IMG/VR virus record: IMGVR_UViG_3300028802_000051
Location: 1 to 27,025 of that record
DNA: 27,025 nt
From: a virus
Strand: one strand, 5' to 3'
The notes below the pieces were generated by a model. That model was not told the origin of the DNA and made no database searches. It saw only the letters and a program-made list of their open reading frames with translations. This document shows positions 14,481 through 23,546 of this stretch, piece after piece; the stretch's first letter is position 1; every line of letters starts with the position of its first letter. The translations under genes and the position numbers were made by a program.

Positions 14481-16334
14481 ATGGCTGAAAAAATCTCGAT
14501 CCAGATCGCGCTCGACGGTGCCCAGGAGATCCAGCGGCAGTTGGCCGATATTAGCAAGGAGGGACAAGACGCATTTAACAATATTGCCAAGGCCGCAGGG
14601 AAAGTTGGTACTTTTGAAAATTTCAAGCCGGAAGAGATCACAGCACGATTGAAAAAAATGGGCGTCGAGGGCGCCAATGAGATTAATAAGATTCAGGCGG
14701 CTGTGCAGTCGGCGGTAAGGCTTGAGAAGGTCGTGGGGGGTGTGCAAAGCCTTGAAACCGCATTCGGCAAACTTGGTAATGCGGGCTCAGTTGCGATCAA
14801 GGCTCTTGATGCGGCATTCGCAAAACTTGGTAGTAGGCTGACTAACGCGCTTGGCCCTCTTGCCGGCGCGGGCAGGGCACTAGGGCCGGCCGCCATTCCA
14901 GTAGCTGGCCTAACTGCCGGTTCTGTTGCTTTGATCAAATTTGCCAGTGCTGCCCAAGAGACCCAAAAGGCGTTGACCGAACTGCAGGCTGTCAGCGGTC
15001 AGTCATTTCAAAATCTGTCGGCGTTGTCAAACGCGTTCGCCCGTGGTGGCACTCCGCTCAAGCAGTTTGCTTCCGAGTTCGGCAACCTGTCGGAGAAGAT
15101 CGCAGCCGTTGGCGAACAAGCAGCCAAGCAGCAAGCCATCAGCAAGCAAGCTAAGGATATTGCCAATGGTTTAAAAGCCGCGGCGTTGCCAGCGATCACG
15201 CTGGACGAACGGGTTAATGCACTGCTGCAATCACTCTCCAGGGTACCTCCAACTGAGCAATGGTTCGCGCTTGCCGACATCTTCAAGGAACTCGGCAGCG
15301 ACGTGGAACGGGCACGGGTGGGCAAGGCGCTGGGTCTGTCGCCGGAAAGCATCGCAACCCTTAGTCTTGGCAGCACCAAGTTGCGAGAAATGGCGGATGA
15401 GGCCAAGCGGCTTGGCTTGGCACTTGATGATGTCGACAAGAAAAATCTGAGCGGTCTGCTCGCGGGCCAGACCCGGGCCGGCGCACTGTTTGATGCGCTC
15501 AAGGACAAGATGGGCGCACTGGTGGCGCCTGCTCTCGCTAGTTTTTGGGACGGATTTACGGCCAGACTGCAACAACTCGTACCGGTATTCACGCAGATAG
15601 CGTCATCGATTGGTCAGATGGATTTTTCCAGCATTGGAGCTGCCGCGGCAGACTTTCTTGCGATCATTAGTAAGATCGGCGCCGGTTGGGCTGCTATGAT
15701 CTCGGGACAGGTGAGCCTCAAAGATGCGTTGGTGCAACTGTTCCAACAAGCTGGGTCGGAATTGGCTGCTTTGGCAGTCACAATAGGCGTTAACATAGGA
15801 ACAGGAATTGTTAACGGCATTCTCTCGGCGTTGGCGGGTGTCGGCCAGAAAATAATGGCGGCCATAGGAATTGGGGCGCCGGGGCCGCTGCCGGGCGGGG
15901 CTCCAATAGGTCAAGGTGGCATCGGCAGCAATGCTGCTGGTGGCTTGCTCGGCGGCCGTGGTACCGGCACCTCGGACAGCAATCTCGCCTGGGTGTCGCG
16001 CGGCGAGCATATCATGCCGGCGCGGGCGGTGGCGCAGCCGGGCGTGCTGGCGCTGCTCGAGGCGCTGCGGCGTTCGGGCGGCAACCTGCGCGGCGTGCTC
16101 GACGGCATGAGCCGGTTCGCGCTCGGCGGCATGGCGGGGCTGGGGCCCCGCCAGGCGATGGCGTTTGCCGGTGGCGGTGCGGTCGGCAGCATGAGCCATG
16201 TCACCATTCAGTTTCCCGGTCTGCCGGCGATCGGGGGATTGCGTGCGTCGTCCGACGTGGTCGACCAACTGCACAGGGCGGCAGCATTGGCGCAGGTTCG
16301 TAGTGGTGGCCGCAAGCCAAGCCGGTATTCGTGA
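14481..16334 (+). CDS. Tail tape measure protein (617 aa)
   Basis: Sets tail length. The N-terminal part is long and helical with coiled-coil character (QEIQRQLADISKEGQ), with two hydrophobic stretches at about residues 136-156 and 427-455. The C-terminal region has the Gly-rich GGLLGGRGTGTSDSNLAWVS and EHIMPARAVA, a signature common near the end of tape measure proteins. At 617 aa and about 1.5 angstrom per residue the tail would be roughly 90 nm. By eye the last third (from about 15960) is clearly more GC-biased than the N-terminal half, suggesting a mosaic join. Confidence 0.85.
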   Translation: MAEKISIQIALDGAQEIQRQLADISKEGQDAFNNIAKAAGKVGTFENFKPEEITARLKKMGVEGANEINKIQAAVQSAVRLEKVVGGVQSLETAFGKLGNAGSVAIKALDAAFAKLGSRLTNALGPLAGAGRALGPAAIPVAGLTAGSVALIKFASAAQETQKALTELQAVSGQSFQNLSALSNAFARGGTPLKQFASEFGNLSEKIAAVGEQAAKQQAISKQAKDIANGLKAAALPAITLDERVNALLQSLSRVPPTEQWFALADIFKELGSDVERARVGKALGLSPESIATLSLGSTKLREMADEAKRLGLALDDVDKKNLSGLLAGQTRAGALFDALKDKMGALVAPALASFWDGFTARLQQLVPVFTQIASSIGQMDFSSIGAAAADFLAIISKIGAGWAAMISGQVSLKDALVQLFQQAGSELAALAVTIGVNIGTGIVNGILSALAGVGQKIMAAIGIGAPGPLPGGAPIGQGGIGSNAAGGLLGGRGTGTSDSNLAWVSRGEHIMPARAVAQPGVLALLEALRRSGGNLRGVLDGMSRFALGGMAGLGPRQAMAFAGGGAVGSMSHVTIQFPGLPAIGGLRASSDVVDQLHRAAALAQVRSGGRKPSRYS

Positions 16335-16727
16335 ATGGCGCATCCGCCCTACACACTGTTGGCAATCGACGGCATCGACTTTTCGCAGTATGCCGTGCGC
16401 GGCATCACGATGACGCTCGAGCCGATCGAGCAGGCCGCCAACGTGGCGCGCGACTGCCGCGGGTTCCTTGCCGATATTTCGGTCGCGCAGTTCCGGCAAT
16501 ACAAAGTTTCGATTACCTGCACCGATCACGAGGCGCCGGTACTGACCGGCATATGGCCAGGTCAGGACATCACCATCACCTGCATTCCCGGCCTCGGCGT
16601 TTCCAATACCGGCACCGAGGTCGACGTGTTGACCATCCTCGCCAAGGTCACTGCCTGGAATAGCTCGCGCGAGGAGTGGGCGGCCGAGGTGGCGTGGCAG
16701 CTTGAGGCCGAGCAGAGGCAAATCTGA
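16335..16727 (+). CDS. Minor tail protein (130 aa)
   Basis: Starts at the base after the tape measure stop and ends in a TGATG overlap with the large tail-tip gene. The product is beta-rich (LLAIDGIDFSQYAVRG, TMTLEPIEQAANVARD) with a Trp-rich C-terminal helix (EEWAAEVAWQLEAEQ). I recognise no named family. Its position matches the distal-tail or hub-associated proteins that follow the tape measure in siphophages, so a tail-tip role is likely but inferred. Confidence 0.65.
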   Translation: MAHPPYTLLAIDGIDFSQYAVRGITMTLEPIEQAANVARDCRGFLADISVAQFRQYKVSITCTDHEAPVLTGIWPGQDITITCIPGLGVSNTGTEVDVLTILAKVTAWNSSREEWAAEVAWQLEAEQRQI

Positions 16728-18616
16728 TGCCCGCGGGCTTGCCGTATTTTGCCTGGATCGATGCCAGTGAGACCACGTTCGGCGCCGAGCATATGCGCTG
16801 GGACGAGGCGGTGTTCTCGTTCACGCTATCGCAGGAGGAAGGTGACCCGGCCAGCCTGACCGTTCAGGTCCGGCGCCCGCGCAATGCGGAAGGCGGCGCG
16901 ATCGGGCTGCTTGGTCCCGGCCGCAAAATCTGGGTGTGGTTTGCATTCGACTGTGGTCCGGCATTGATCAAGTTTCGCGGTCGCCTCGTCGGCATTCCGA
17001 CCAGCATCTTCGAGGAACTGGTAACGCTGGAATTCGTCGCGCGGCCATTTGATGTCGTGGCGCAAAAAGAAGCACTCGCCGCCACGCTGCGGGTGCTGCC
17101 ATTTTATGACGAGGCAGTGATCGACAAGTCGCAGCGCAACGACCCGGAGCTTGTGCTCGAGGGTTACACCAAGGTCTGGCATTACGACCGCGAGACCCAT
17201 GCGCTCACCGTCTCGGATGAAATCACCGGCGAGGACGGGCTGATCGAATTCGATGGTGCGAGCGAAGACGGCAAGGTGCTCTATGACGGGCTCGGCCTCA
17301 CCCTGACGAGCGGTCCACTGTCCCGCGTCGATGTTGCCGCTGAATTCACCTGGACCCAACAAGCGCGCGGCACAGTTGATCTCACCAACTATCTGATCTC
17401 ACGTTGGCCGTTTGTACTAGATAACATTATACCGGGATTGAATGCCGGCGACTGGCCCAAGCACGGCAGCAGCCTCGGCGATGGCTGGGAGGTGGCGGCA
17501 TCAACCGCCATGGATACGGTGGACCTCTCGACCTATTCTGGGACCGAGGGGGGCGGTATCACCCTCGAGGAGGGGGATGATGGCGCCACCTCATCGATGC
17601 AGTGGACATATACATATACGCGCTGCAATGCGCCACTGACGACCCTGAAGCGTGAGATTACTAATGATTCCTGGAGCGCAACTTATGGCCAGGGCGGTGA
17701 CACCGCATCGGCGAGTCGCAGTTTTTCCGAGACCATAACCGCGCTCGGGGTGCAAAACATCAAGGCCATTCTGGTGGCAGGCTATACTGCCGAACGGCAA
17801 TGCACTGAACTGGTGTCGCTGACGTTGTTCGCTGATGTGCAGCCTATCTTGACTGACGCCGAGGATGGTGAGGCGTTGCGCATCGCCGATATTCGTTCGG
17901 TCAATCTGAGCGATCCCGAGGAAGGAACGCCGATCGGTGATCCGCGGCGACGATCCTACATCGCGACCGAGCGCGGCAATCAAAGCCTGGAGCACTTGAT
18001 TGCGTTGGCGCGAACACACCTGATGAAGCGGGCGCGAGCCGTTGAGATCGCATTCGCTCCCAAGCTATCGCGCATGCCTGAGGTCACGCTGCGCAAGAAC
18101 GTATTCCTGGCCGAGCCTCGCGTCGGCGAGGCACTGGGCAAGATCATCCGATATTCGGTCTCCCTGGATGGTAATGACGGCCGGCCCAATTGCGAGATTC
18201 GCATCGGCTGCACTATTGGCCGCGGTGGTCTGGCGGTGGCAACCGATGGAATGCCAACCTATTGCAGCACCGATTATGTCGGATTTGATTATCAACAGTT
18301 CGTCGGGCGAACGATTCTGGTAGACGGATTCGCCGATTCATCGGTCGGGTATCAGCCGCCGGCGGCCACGCCGAATGATGACGGCCTCGACTTCCTGTCT
18401 GTCCTCTCGGCACAGGATGTAATCGAAACCGACCTCATTGTTGAGTTTGGGCCAGAACCGGGTGAGGACGATGTCATGGGCAGCGGTGGACATCCGGAAT
18501 ATGAAACCCGCGCCAGGTTCAAGCTCAAGAGCATGTTGCGAGACTTCTCTACTGATTACGCAATACAGGTTACCGACTTGAAGATTCCACCCGGCTATGA
18601 TCTGGAGGCGGTCTGA
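16727..18616 (+). CDS. Tail hub / tail-tip protein (629 aa)
   Basis: Large beta-rich protein. The N-terminal 130 residues (FSFTLSQEEGDPASLTVQV, IKFRGRLVGIP) resemble the start of phage hub proteins. A middle part has long strands and Ser/Thr/Gly-rich loops, and the end (FKLKSMLRDFSTDYAIQV) is again beta-like. Neither a peptidase nor a lysozyme motif is evident. The position after tape measure and a small minor tail protein supports a tail-tip platform to which the fibres encoded downstream attach. It overlaps both neighbours by one base. Confidence 0.65.
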   Translation: MPAGLPYFAWIDASETTFGAEHMRWDEAVFSFTLSQEEGDPASLTVQVRRPRNAEGGAIGLLGPGRKIWVWFAFDCGPALIKFRGRLVGIPTSIFEELVTLEFVARPFDVVAQKEALAATLRVLPFYDEAVIDKSQRNDPELVLEGYTKVWHYDRETHALTVSDEITGEDGLIEFDGASEDGKVLYDGLGLTLTSGPLSRVDVAAEFTWTQQARGTVDLTNYLISRWPFVLDNIIPGLNAGDWPKHGSSLGDGWEVAASTAMDTVDLSTYSGTEGGGITLEEGDDGATSSMQWTYTYTRCNAPLTTLKREITNDSWSATYGQGGDTASASRSFSETITALGVQNIKAILVAGYTAERQCTELVSLTLFADVQPILTDAEDGEALRIADIRSVNLSDPEEGTPIGDPRRRSYIATERGNQSLEHLIALARTHLMKRARAVEIAFAPKLSRMPEVTLRKNVFLAEPRVGEALGKIIRYSVSLDGNDGRPNCEIRIGCTIGRGGLAVATDGMPTYCSTDYVGFDYQQFVGRTILVDGFADSSVGYQPPAATPNDDGLDFLSVLSAQDVIETDLIVEFGPEPGEDDVMGSGGHPEYETRARFKLKSMLRDFSTDYAIQVTDLKIPPGYDLEAV

Positions 18617-19107
18617 TGGGGTTTGAGGTTGTCGTACGGCCGGTGGTGCTACCCAACATCCGGCCGGCGCCGGCACAGTTGCTGCCGCCGGAGGACGACC
18701 CCGAAAAAGGGTTTGCGGTGATCCGCGGCAATGGCGCCAAGGAGGTCACCCTCTCGAACAGCTACAGCGCCAGCGTGTCGTCAGGCCAGCGGACGGAAAT
18801 CAAGCGCCGTGTCGACCAGGTGCGCGTCTATCAGAAAACACCTGACGGCAAGGTCAACAAGGAGAATTTTGTCGACCTCGAGGTGGCCAACAAGCTGTGG
18901 ATGCAGGGCCCACCCGAGACCACCGTTGATCACGGAACCAGTGTGGGCAGCGGCATCGACGCCGGCGGCGGCGGCAGTTCCAAGACCATGCGCCCCACGG
19001 TCGAGGTGCAATATTATCGCACGGTTCAAGAGGCGGATAATATCGAGGTCAAGAAGCGCGACGTGATCAAGGCGTCCGGCGAAGAGACCCAGTCGGGTCC
19101 GATCTGA
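18616..19107 (+). CDS. Hypothetical tail-module protein (163 aa)
   Basis: Overlaps the hub gene by one base (TGATG). The N-terminus is Pro-rich (RPVVLPNIRPAPAQLLPP). The middle is polar and strand-like (EVTLSNSYSASVSSGQRTE), a Gly-rich loop follows, and the C-terminus is charged. There is no signal peptide or membrane segment. I do not recognise the family. Its location between the hub and the fibre genes suggests an adaptor between them. Confidence 0.55.
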   Translation: MGFEVVVRPVVLPNIRPAPAQLLPPEDDPEKGFAVIRGNGAKEVTLSNSYSASVSSGQRTEIKRRVDQVRVYQKTPDGKVNKENFVDLEVANKLWMQGPPETTVDHGTSVGSGIDAGGGGSSKTMRPTVEVQYYRTVQEADNIEVKKRDVIKASGEETQSGPI

Positions 19108-19137
19108 GGTCTCAGGGGATAGAAGAGAAGAAGAAGA

Positions 19138-19941
19138 ATGACTATTACCTATGTCACGACTGGCGCTTGGGGAGCCGGCACCGGCACGCCGAACAGCGCG
19201 GCGCAGGTCGATGGCAATTTCCATGATGTCGATCAACGCATTGTAGCCCTTAACGCCGACCTGGCAGAGGGCAAGCGGATCGACACCGTTACCTATACCG
19301 ACAACAGTATGACCTTCCATTTCACCGATGGAACGTCGCAAGTCATTCCCCTGCCGGTCGCAACGTTCCAGTATGTCGGCGCCTGGGTGAACAGTGCACC
19401 CTATGGCCCCGGCCATTTGTTCACCGCCGCCAATGGTTTTTGGCAGGTGCTCGAGAGTCATACGACGCCGCCCTGGCCGGCAGCATTCGATCCAAATGCC
19501 ACGGACGGAAGTACCGATAACAATCCGCTTTATCAGCTCTGGATGCCGCTGCGCGATGTCAACTATGACGCCGCGATCTTCGTGCCCGGCAGCATCCAGC
19601 GAGCGCCGGATGAGCTGCTGTTTCTCGGCATCGCCAACCGAGCCATGCGGCTCGGAGCCGGCAATGAAGGCGCCTATGCTTATCTCGATGTCGGCAACGA
19701 GGGGACCGGCGCGACCGACATCATCGTTGCGATCGAAAAGAACGGGACCGAGATCGGGACCATCACATTCGAGGCGGCCGGTGATATCGATACCGCCGGT
19801 GGCCAGGCCGGCGATTTCAATATTCCGGCTGCCACCGACTTCGCCGAGGGCGACCACTATGCGTTGCGGGTCACGCAATCCGATGATGCCCAGCCTGCCG
19901 GCCTGTCGGTGACCTTGCCGTTCGTGCGCATGGATATCTGA
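19138..19941 (+). CDS. Tail fibre-like protein (267 aa)
   Basis: A purine-rich leader (GAAGAGAAGAAGAAG) stands before the ATG. Residues 10-45 (WGAGTGTPNSAAQVDGNF, then DQRIVALNADLAE) match the short N-terminal motif of many phage fibres, where a conserved Asn-Phe precedes a coiled coil. Next comes a domain with FQYVGAWVNSAPYGPGHLF and a trailing FWQVLESH, a pattern frequent in fibre and carbohydrate-binding modules. The C-terminal 110 residues are a beta-sandwich-like part. It shares the N-terminal motif with the collagen-like gene at 6936. Confidence 0.7.
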   Translation: MTITYVTTGAWGAGTGTPNSAAQVDGNFHDVDQRIVALNADLAEGKRIDTVTYTDNSMTFHFTDGTSQVIPLPVATFQYVGAWVNSAPYGPGHLFTAANGFWQVLESHTTPPWPAAFDPNATDGSTDNNPLYQLWMPLRDVNYDAAIFVPGSIQRAPDELLFLGIANRAMRLGAGNEGAYAYLDVGNEGTGATDIIVAIEKNGTEIGTITFEAAGDIDTAGGQAGDFNIPAATDFAEGDHYALRVTQSDDAQPAGLSVTLPFVRMDI

Positions 19942-21179
19942 TGGCCAAGGATGACGGGCTCGGTCTCGATTTCCTGACCCAGATCGTCAACGTCCACTGG
20001 GGAGGCGGCCTGCATTTTCTCTATTCGGGCGCGGATGGAATGTTCGGCTCGAGAGACGGCGACAAGTGGGAGAAGTTAAACACTGGCGCAGTCCCGGCGA
20101 CTGGATTGGCATGGGTTGATGATGTGTGGCTGGCGATCGGTAGTGGTGGACCCTGGCGATCGGAAGACGGCGGTAAGACCTGGAAAGCGGCGGGCGGGCC
20201 TAAGTTCACGCAGATCGCCGCCTGCAAGGCTAGTGGGGGCATCTTTGCCGGTTACATACAGGACGAGGAAGGCGATCATGAGGAGGTCTATATTTCAAGA
20301 GACCTCGGCAAGAGCTGGTCAAAAGCGTTAGATGTTCCCACCTCCATCGGAGACGATGGTTATGAAACTGCGCAAATCTTGAGCGGTTGCGGCAACGGAA
20401 TTTTTCTTTCCACAATCAAGGGTGACACGCTGTTTTCGAGTGGCGATGGTTGCGTTTACGCAGCAATGGATGGCGCCTTTGGTGGGCGCCAGCAGATTTG
20501 GAGTGGGACAAATAAGTTTTTTGGCGATCCCGATCCGCACAGCCTGGCATATAGTGCGGGCGCTGTCGGATTCGACTCGCAGCGGCGTCTGTTTTGCCTG
20601 ATGTGTTACAAGCAAGAAGGGTTTGGGCCAGGAGGCTCGGAGGGTAGCCTAACCGATTATTCGATCATTTATGCCACTGGATCGGGCGGATCATTCAGTG
20701 GAGAAACTGAAATTATAAAACACACGAGAGCACCTCTTGCTGATTCATACTCAGACGTTGTTGGCGGGCTTGCTGCGGCCGGGGGTGAGGGAAAGTTTGT
20801 CGGGACTTACCATGATCGATTCGTAGATGTCTCCTCCCTGCGAGCCGATCTTGTCGTCGCGTATTTCGATGGCGGCTCCGGGACGCAGACGCTCATCACA
20901 GTCCCCAACATGTTCAGCGAAACCGCCAGCGCGCAGATCGGGCCGGTCTGCTGGAAGCCCCGCAGCAAGAGTGATATGAGCACTGACACCCCGACCGGCA
21001 CAGGCACATTCGCCTGCGCTGCCTTTGGTGCGCAAGATGGTGGCGTATGGATCGATAACGGGGGTGGCGGGTGGCACAAGACGCATAATGGGCAAGGTTT
21101 CATGGACGCCCCCCCAGCACAGCGTGGCGGTCTAGCTGTTGGCAGATTGAGCTGGCTCGGCTCAGACAACGGTGCATGA
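19941..21179 (+). CDS. Asp-box (BNR/sialidase-like) beta-propeller tail protein (412 aa)
   Basis: Three clear Asp-box motifs (S-x-D-x-G-x-T/S-W type) occur: SRDGDKW at 37-43, SEDGGKTW at 74-81 and SRDLGKSW at 119-126; more degenerate repeats seem to follow. This points to a beta-propeller as in sialidases and many surface-binding proteins. No sialidase catalytic set is obvious, so binding is likelier than cleavage. The gene overlaps both neighbours and lies in the fibre block, suggesting a receptor-binding component. Confidence 0.7.
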   Translation: MAKDDGLGLDFLTQIVNVHWGGGLHFLYSGADGMFGSRDGDKWEKLNTGAVPATGLAWVDDVWLAIGSGGPWRSEDGGKTWKAAGGPKFTQIAACKASGGIFAGYIQDEEGDHEEVYISRDLGKSWSKALDVPTSIGDDGYETAQILSGCGNGIFLSTIKGDTLFSSGDGCVYAAMDGAFGGRQQIWSGTNKFFGDPDPHSLAYSAGAVGFDSQRRLFCLMCYKQEGFGPGGSEGSLTDYSIIYATGSGGSFSGETEIIKHTRAPLADSYSDVVGGLAAAGGEGKFVGTYHDRFVDVSSLRADLVVAYFDGGSGTQTLITVPNMFSETASAQIGPVCWKPRSKSDMSTDTPTGTGTFACAAFGAQDGGVWIDNGGGGWHKTHNGQGFMDAPPAQRGGLAVGRLSWLGSDNGA

Positions 21180-21556
21180 TGCTGGTCTGTAGCGTCAGCC
21201 TGCGCCCGCCGCGACGTGCGATTGCAGCTACGATCGCGGAGGCCGCCACTGCGCTGGATGGTGCCACGACCGGGCAGGTCATATTCGCCACGCTGGTCGA
21301 CGACCCGGCCTCGGTGGGCGATGCCGTCGACGCCTATCTCGGCGAGATCATGCTCGAGGTGGCGAGTGCAAGCGACTCGGTCACTGCCGGATCAAACTAT
21401 GCTGCTGCGGTTGATGAAGCAGTGACTGCCATCGATGTGCAGGATGGAACGGCCAGCGGTGCCGCTCCGACCCGGAGTGCGATGATCCCAGGGGTGTTCG
21501 TCAATCCCGGCTCGTCACGCGAGGCTCATGTGATCGGGACAATGGTCAACCTGTAA
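21176..21556 (+). CDS. Hypothetical tail-module protein (126 aa)
   Basis: Starts at a double ATG inside a 4-base overlap with the propeller gene and ends in a one-base overlap with the spike gene. The product is Ala-rich and helical in the middle (SVGDAVDAYLGEIMLEVA, YAAAVDEAVTAIDVQD) with a polar C-terminus. From memory, short proteins with such VGDAVDAYLGE-type repeats recur in tail blocks of alphaproteobacterial prophages. The function is unknown. Confidence 0.6.
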   Translation: MMLVCSVSLRPPRRAIAATIAEAATALDGATTGQVIFATLVDDPASVGDAVDAYLGEIMLEVASASDSVTAGSNYAAAVDEAVTAIDVQDGTASGAAPTRSAMIPGVFVNPGSSREAHVIGTMVNL

Positions 21557-22881
21557 TGGCAATATATTATGTCTACTCGGGTGCGGCTGGCTCCAACAAC
21601 GGCTCGAGCTGGGCAAATGCCTTCACAACGCTGACAGCGGCATTCGCGACGGAGGTCGCTGGCGATACGCTTTATGTCGCGCACGATCATGCAGAGTCGA
21701 CGGCGACCGCGATCACGCTGACATCATCGGGCACAAGCACTAATATAACTAAGATCATTTGCGTCAACCGCGCGGGCTCAGTGCCGCCGGTATCGGCCGA
21801 TCGCCGCACGACGGGCCAGGTGACGACGACCGGTGCCTCTTCGATCAACCTTGCCGGCTTTGCGCACTATGATGGCATCATCTTCAATGCCGGTTCTGCT
21901 GCGAATGCAGCAAATATCAATCTTCCGTCTGTCGCTGGTCAGGCGCTTCGATTTGATAACTGCTCGCTACGTCTCGGCAACACCAGCACAGCTAGCAGGC
22001 TATATATTGGAACCATCTCGCAAAGTGTTGCCGGATCGTGGGTCGAACTCAACAACACCACGGTGTCATTCGGGGCCGTTAACCACACTATTCAAATCAA
22101 CGGCGTGCTGAAGTGGCGCAATACGCCATCGGCATTGCTTGGAACAATCCCAACCACTCTTTTTAGTCCGCTTAATAATGCTGGCGGCGAGGTCGAATGC
22201 ATCGGCGTTGATTTTTCTGCCGCTGCATCAGGCAAGACAATAGCGGGTCAACTGGCATCTGTGTCCGGTCACAAGTTTCGATTCATCGATTGCAAGCTTG
22301 ATCCTGCAGTGACGAAGTCGGCGGTGCCAGGGGCGCGGGGCGCGCAGGAAATAGACTTCATCCGATCCGGCTCGGCCGGTGTGAACTATACGATACACAG
22401 CCAACGCATGTCCGGCCTGCTTACCGAGGAGACAACCATCGTTCGCACTGGTGGTGCCTCCGATGGCACGACTGCACTTGCCTGGAAGATCGTGACCACC
22501 GCTGACTGCATGTATTCGCTGCCGTTCGAATGTCCGCCAATCGCGATCTGGAATGACACCACCGGCTCGTCGGTCACTGCAACGGTCGAGGGCATCTGGG
22601 GCGGCGGCGCGGTTCCCAATGATGATGATGTCTGGCTTGAGGTCGAATATCTCGGCGACGCCTCCTCGCCGCTGGGATCATTCGTCAACGATGGTAAGGC
22701 TGACCTACTGGCCACCGCCGCCGGTCAGACCTCCAGCTCGGAAACGTGGGGCGGCTCGACCACCAAATTCAAGCTTGCGGTGACATTCACGCCGCAAATG
22801 AAGGGTTGGGTGTACGCTCGGGTCAAGTGCGCGAAGGCTTCCAGCACATTCTACGTCGACCCGCTTGTCACGCTGACCTGA
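21556..22881 (+). CDS. Tail spike-like protein with predicted beta-helix (441 aa)
   Basis: The first 50 residues (YYVYSGAAGSNNGSSWANAF, GDTLYVAHDH) are the typical opening of right-handed parallel beta-helix proteins of the pectate-lyase/tail-spike kind. Regular short strands with Asn, Ser and Thr continue to about residue 300. The C-terminal 130 residues form a separate beta domain (VWLEVEYLGDAS, KLAVTFTPQMKGWVYARV), probably a trimerisation or binding end. I cannot point to catalytic residues, so polysaccharide cleavage is possible but not shown. Confidence 0.7.
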   Translation: MAIYYVYSGAAGSNNGSSWANAFTTLTAAFATEVAGDTLYVAHDHAESTATAITLTSSGTSTNITKIICVNRAGSVPPVSADRRTTGQVTTTGASSINLAGFAHYDGIIFNAGSAANAANINLPSVAGQALRFDNCSLRLGNTSTASRLYIGTISQSVAGSWVELNNTTVSFGAVNHTIQINGVLKWRNTPSALLGTIPTTLFSPLNNAGGEVECIGVDFSAAASGKTIAGQLASVSGHKFRFIDCKLDPAVTKSAVPGARGAQEIDFIRSGSAGVNYTIHSQRMSGLLTEETTIVRTGGASDGTTALAWKIVTTADCMYSLPFECPPIAIWNDTTGSSVTATVEGIWGGGAVPNDDDVWLEVEYLGDASSPLGSFVNDGKADLLATAAGQTSSSETWGGSTTKFKLAVTFTPQMKGWVYARVKCAKASSTFYVDPLVTLT

Positions 22882-22903
22882 CAATTCTGACAGGAGAGAA
22901 CCC

Positions 22904-23488
22904 ATGACTGAGGAACGCGCTGAGGCGCGCGAATGCAGCGACGCGTCCGTGATCCGTGGCAGTGGGCTCGGCGAGCAGGCCGAGGCGCACGGCCGTTATG
23001 AGATCGAATGCATCGGTGCTGATGGCAAGCTGAAATGGCGGGACGTGATCGACAACGTGGTCGCAACCGTCGGCAAGAACCTAGCGCTTGATACGTTCCT
23101 CGCCGGCTCGGCCTACACCGTGACCGGGCCGTTCATGGGGCTGATCTCGTCGACCTCCTATTCGGCGGCGGCGGCCGGCGACACCATGGCCTCGCATGCC
23201 GGCTGGCTCGAGGCCGGTGGCGCCAACGCCCCGACCTATTCCGGCAATCGCAAGACTGCAGTCTGGTCGGCCGCCGCGTCTGGATCAAAGGGATTGTCGG
23301 CCGCGCTGTCGTTTGCCATCACCAGCACCGGCACCGTCAAGGGCGCGTTCCTCTGCTACGGCAGCGGCGCGCTCAACACCAAGGATAACACCGCCGGCAC
23401 GCTATGGTCGGCCGGCACGTTTAGCACCGGTGACAAGGCGGTGGTGAACGGTGACACGCTTAACGTGAATTTTTCCACAAGCCTCTGA
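22904..23488 (+). CDS. Hypothetical virion protein (194 aa)
   Basis: A clear AGGAGAGA precedes the ATG. After a polar N-terminus, residues 30-75 read YEIECIGADGKLKWRDVIDN and GKNLALDTFLAGS, a block I have seen in structural proteins of Bradyrhizobium-type prophages. The rest is Ala/Ser/Thr/Gly-rich and strand-like, ending NVNFSTSL. No signal or membrane segment. Its location at the end of the fibre block and a good ribosome-binding site suggest an abundant virion protein, perhaps a decoration or fibre part. Confidence 0.6.
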   Translation: MTEERAEARECSDASVIRGSGLGEQAEAHGRYEIECIGADGKLKWRDVIDNVVATVGKNLALDTFLAGSAYTVTGPFMGLISSTSYSAAAAGDTMASHAGWLEAGGANAPTYSGNRKTAVWSAAASGSKGLSAALSFAITSTGTVKGAFLCYGSGALNTKDNTAGTLWSAGTFSTGDKAVVNGDTLNVNFSTSL

Positions 23489-23546
23489 GCGGAGTGTCCA
23501 TCTCCCAAAGCGCATGGCACGACACGATACCGTGGAATAGCTAGAT

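Noticed and set aside
15603-16721. Minus-strand ORF (372 aa) opposite the tape measure and minor tail genes
   Set aside because: Low-complexity Arg/His/Ala composition and no start signal; a shadow of the + strand genes.
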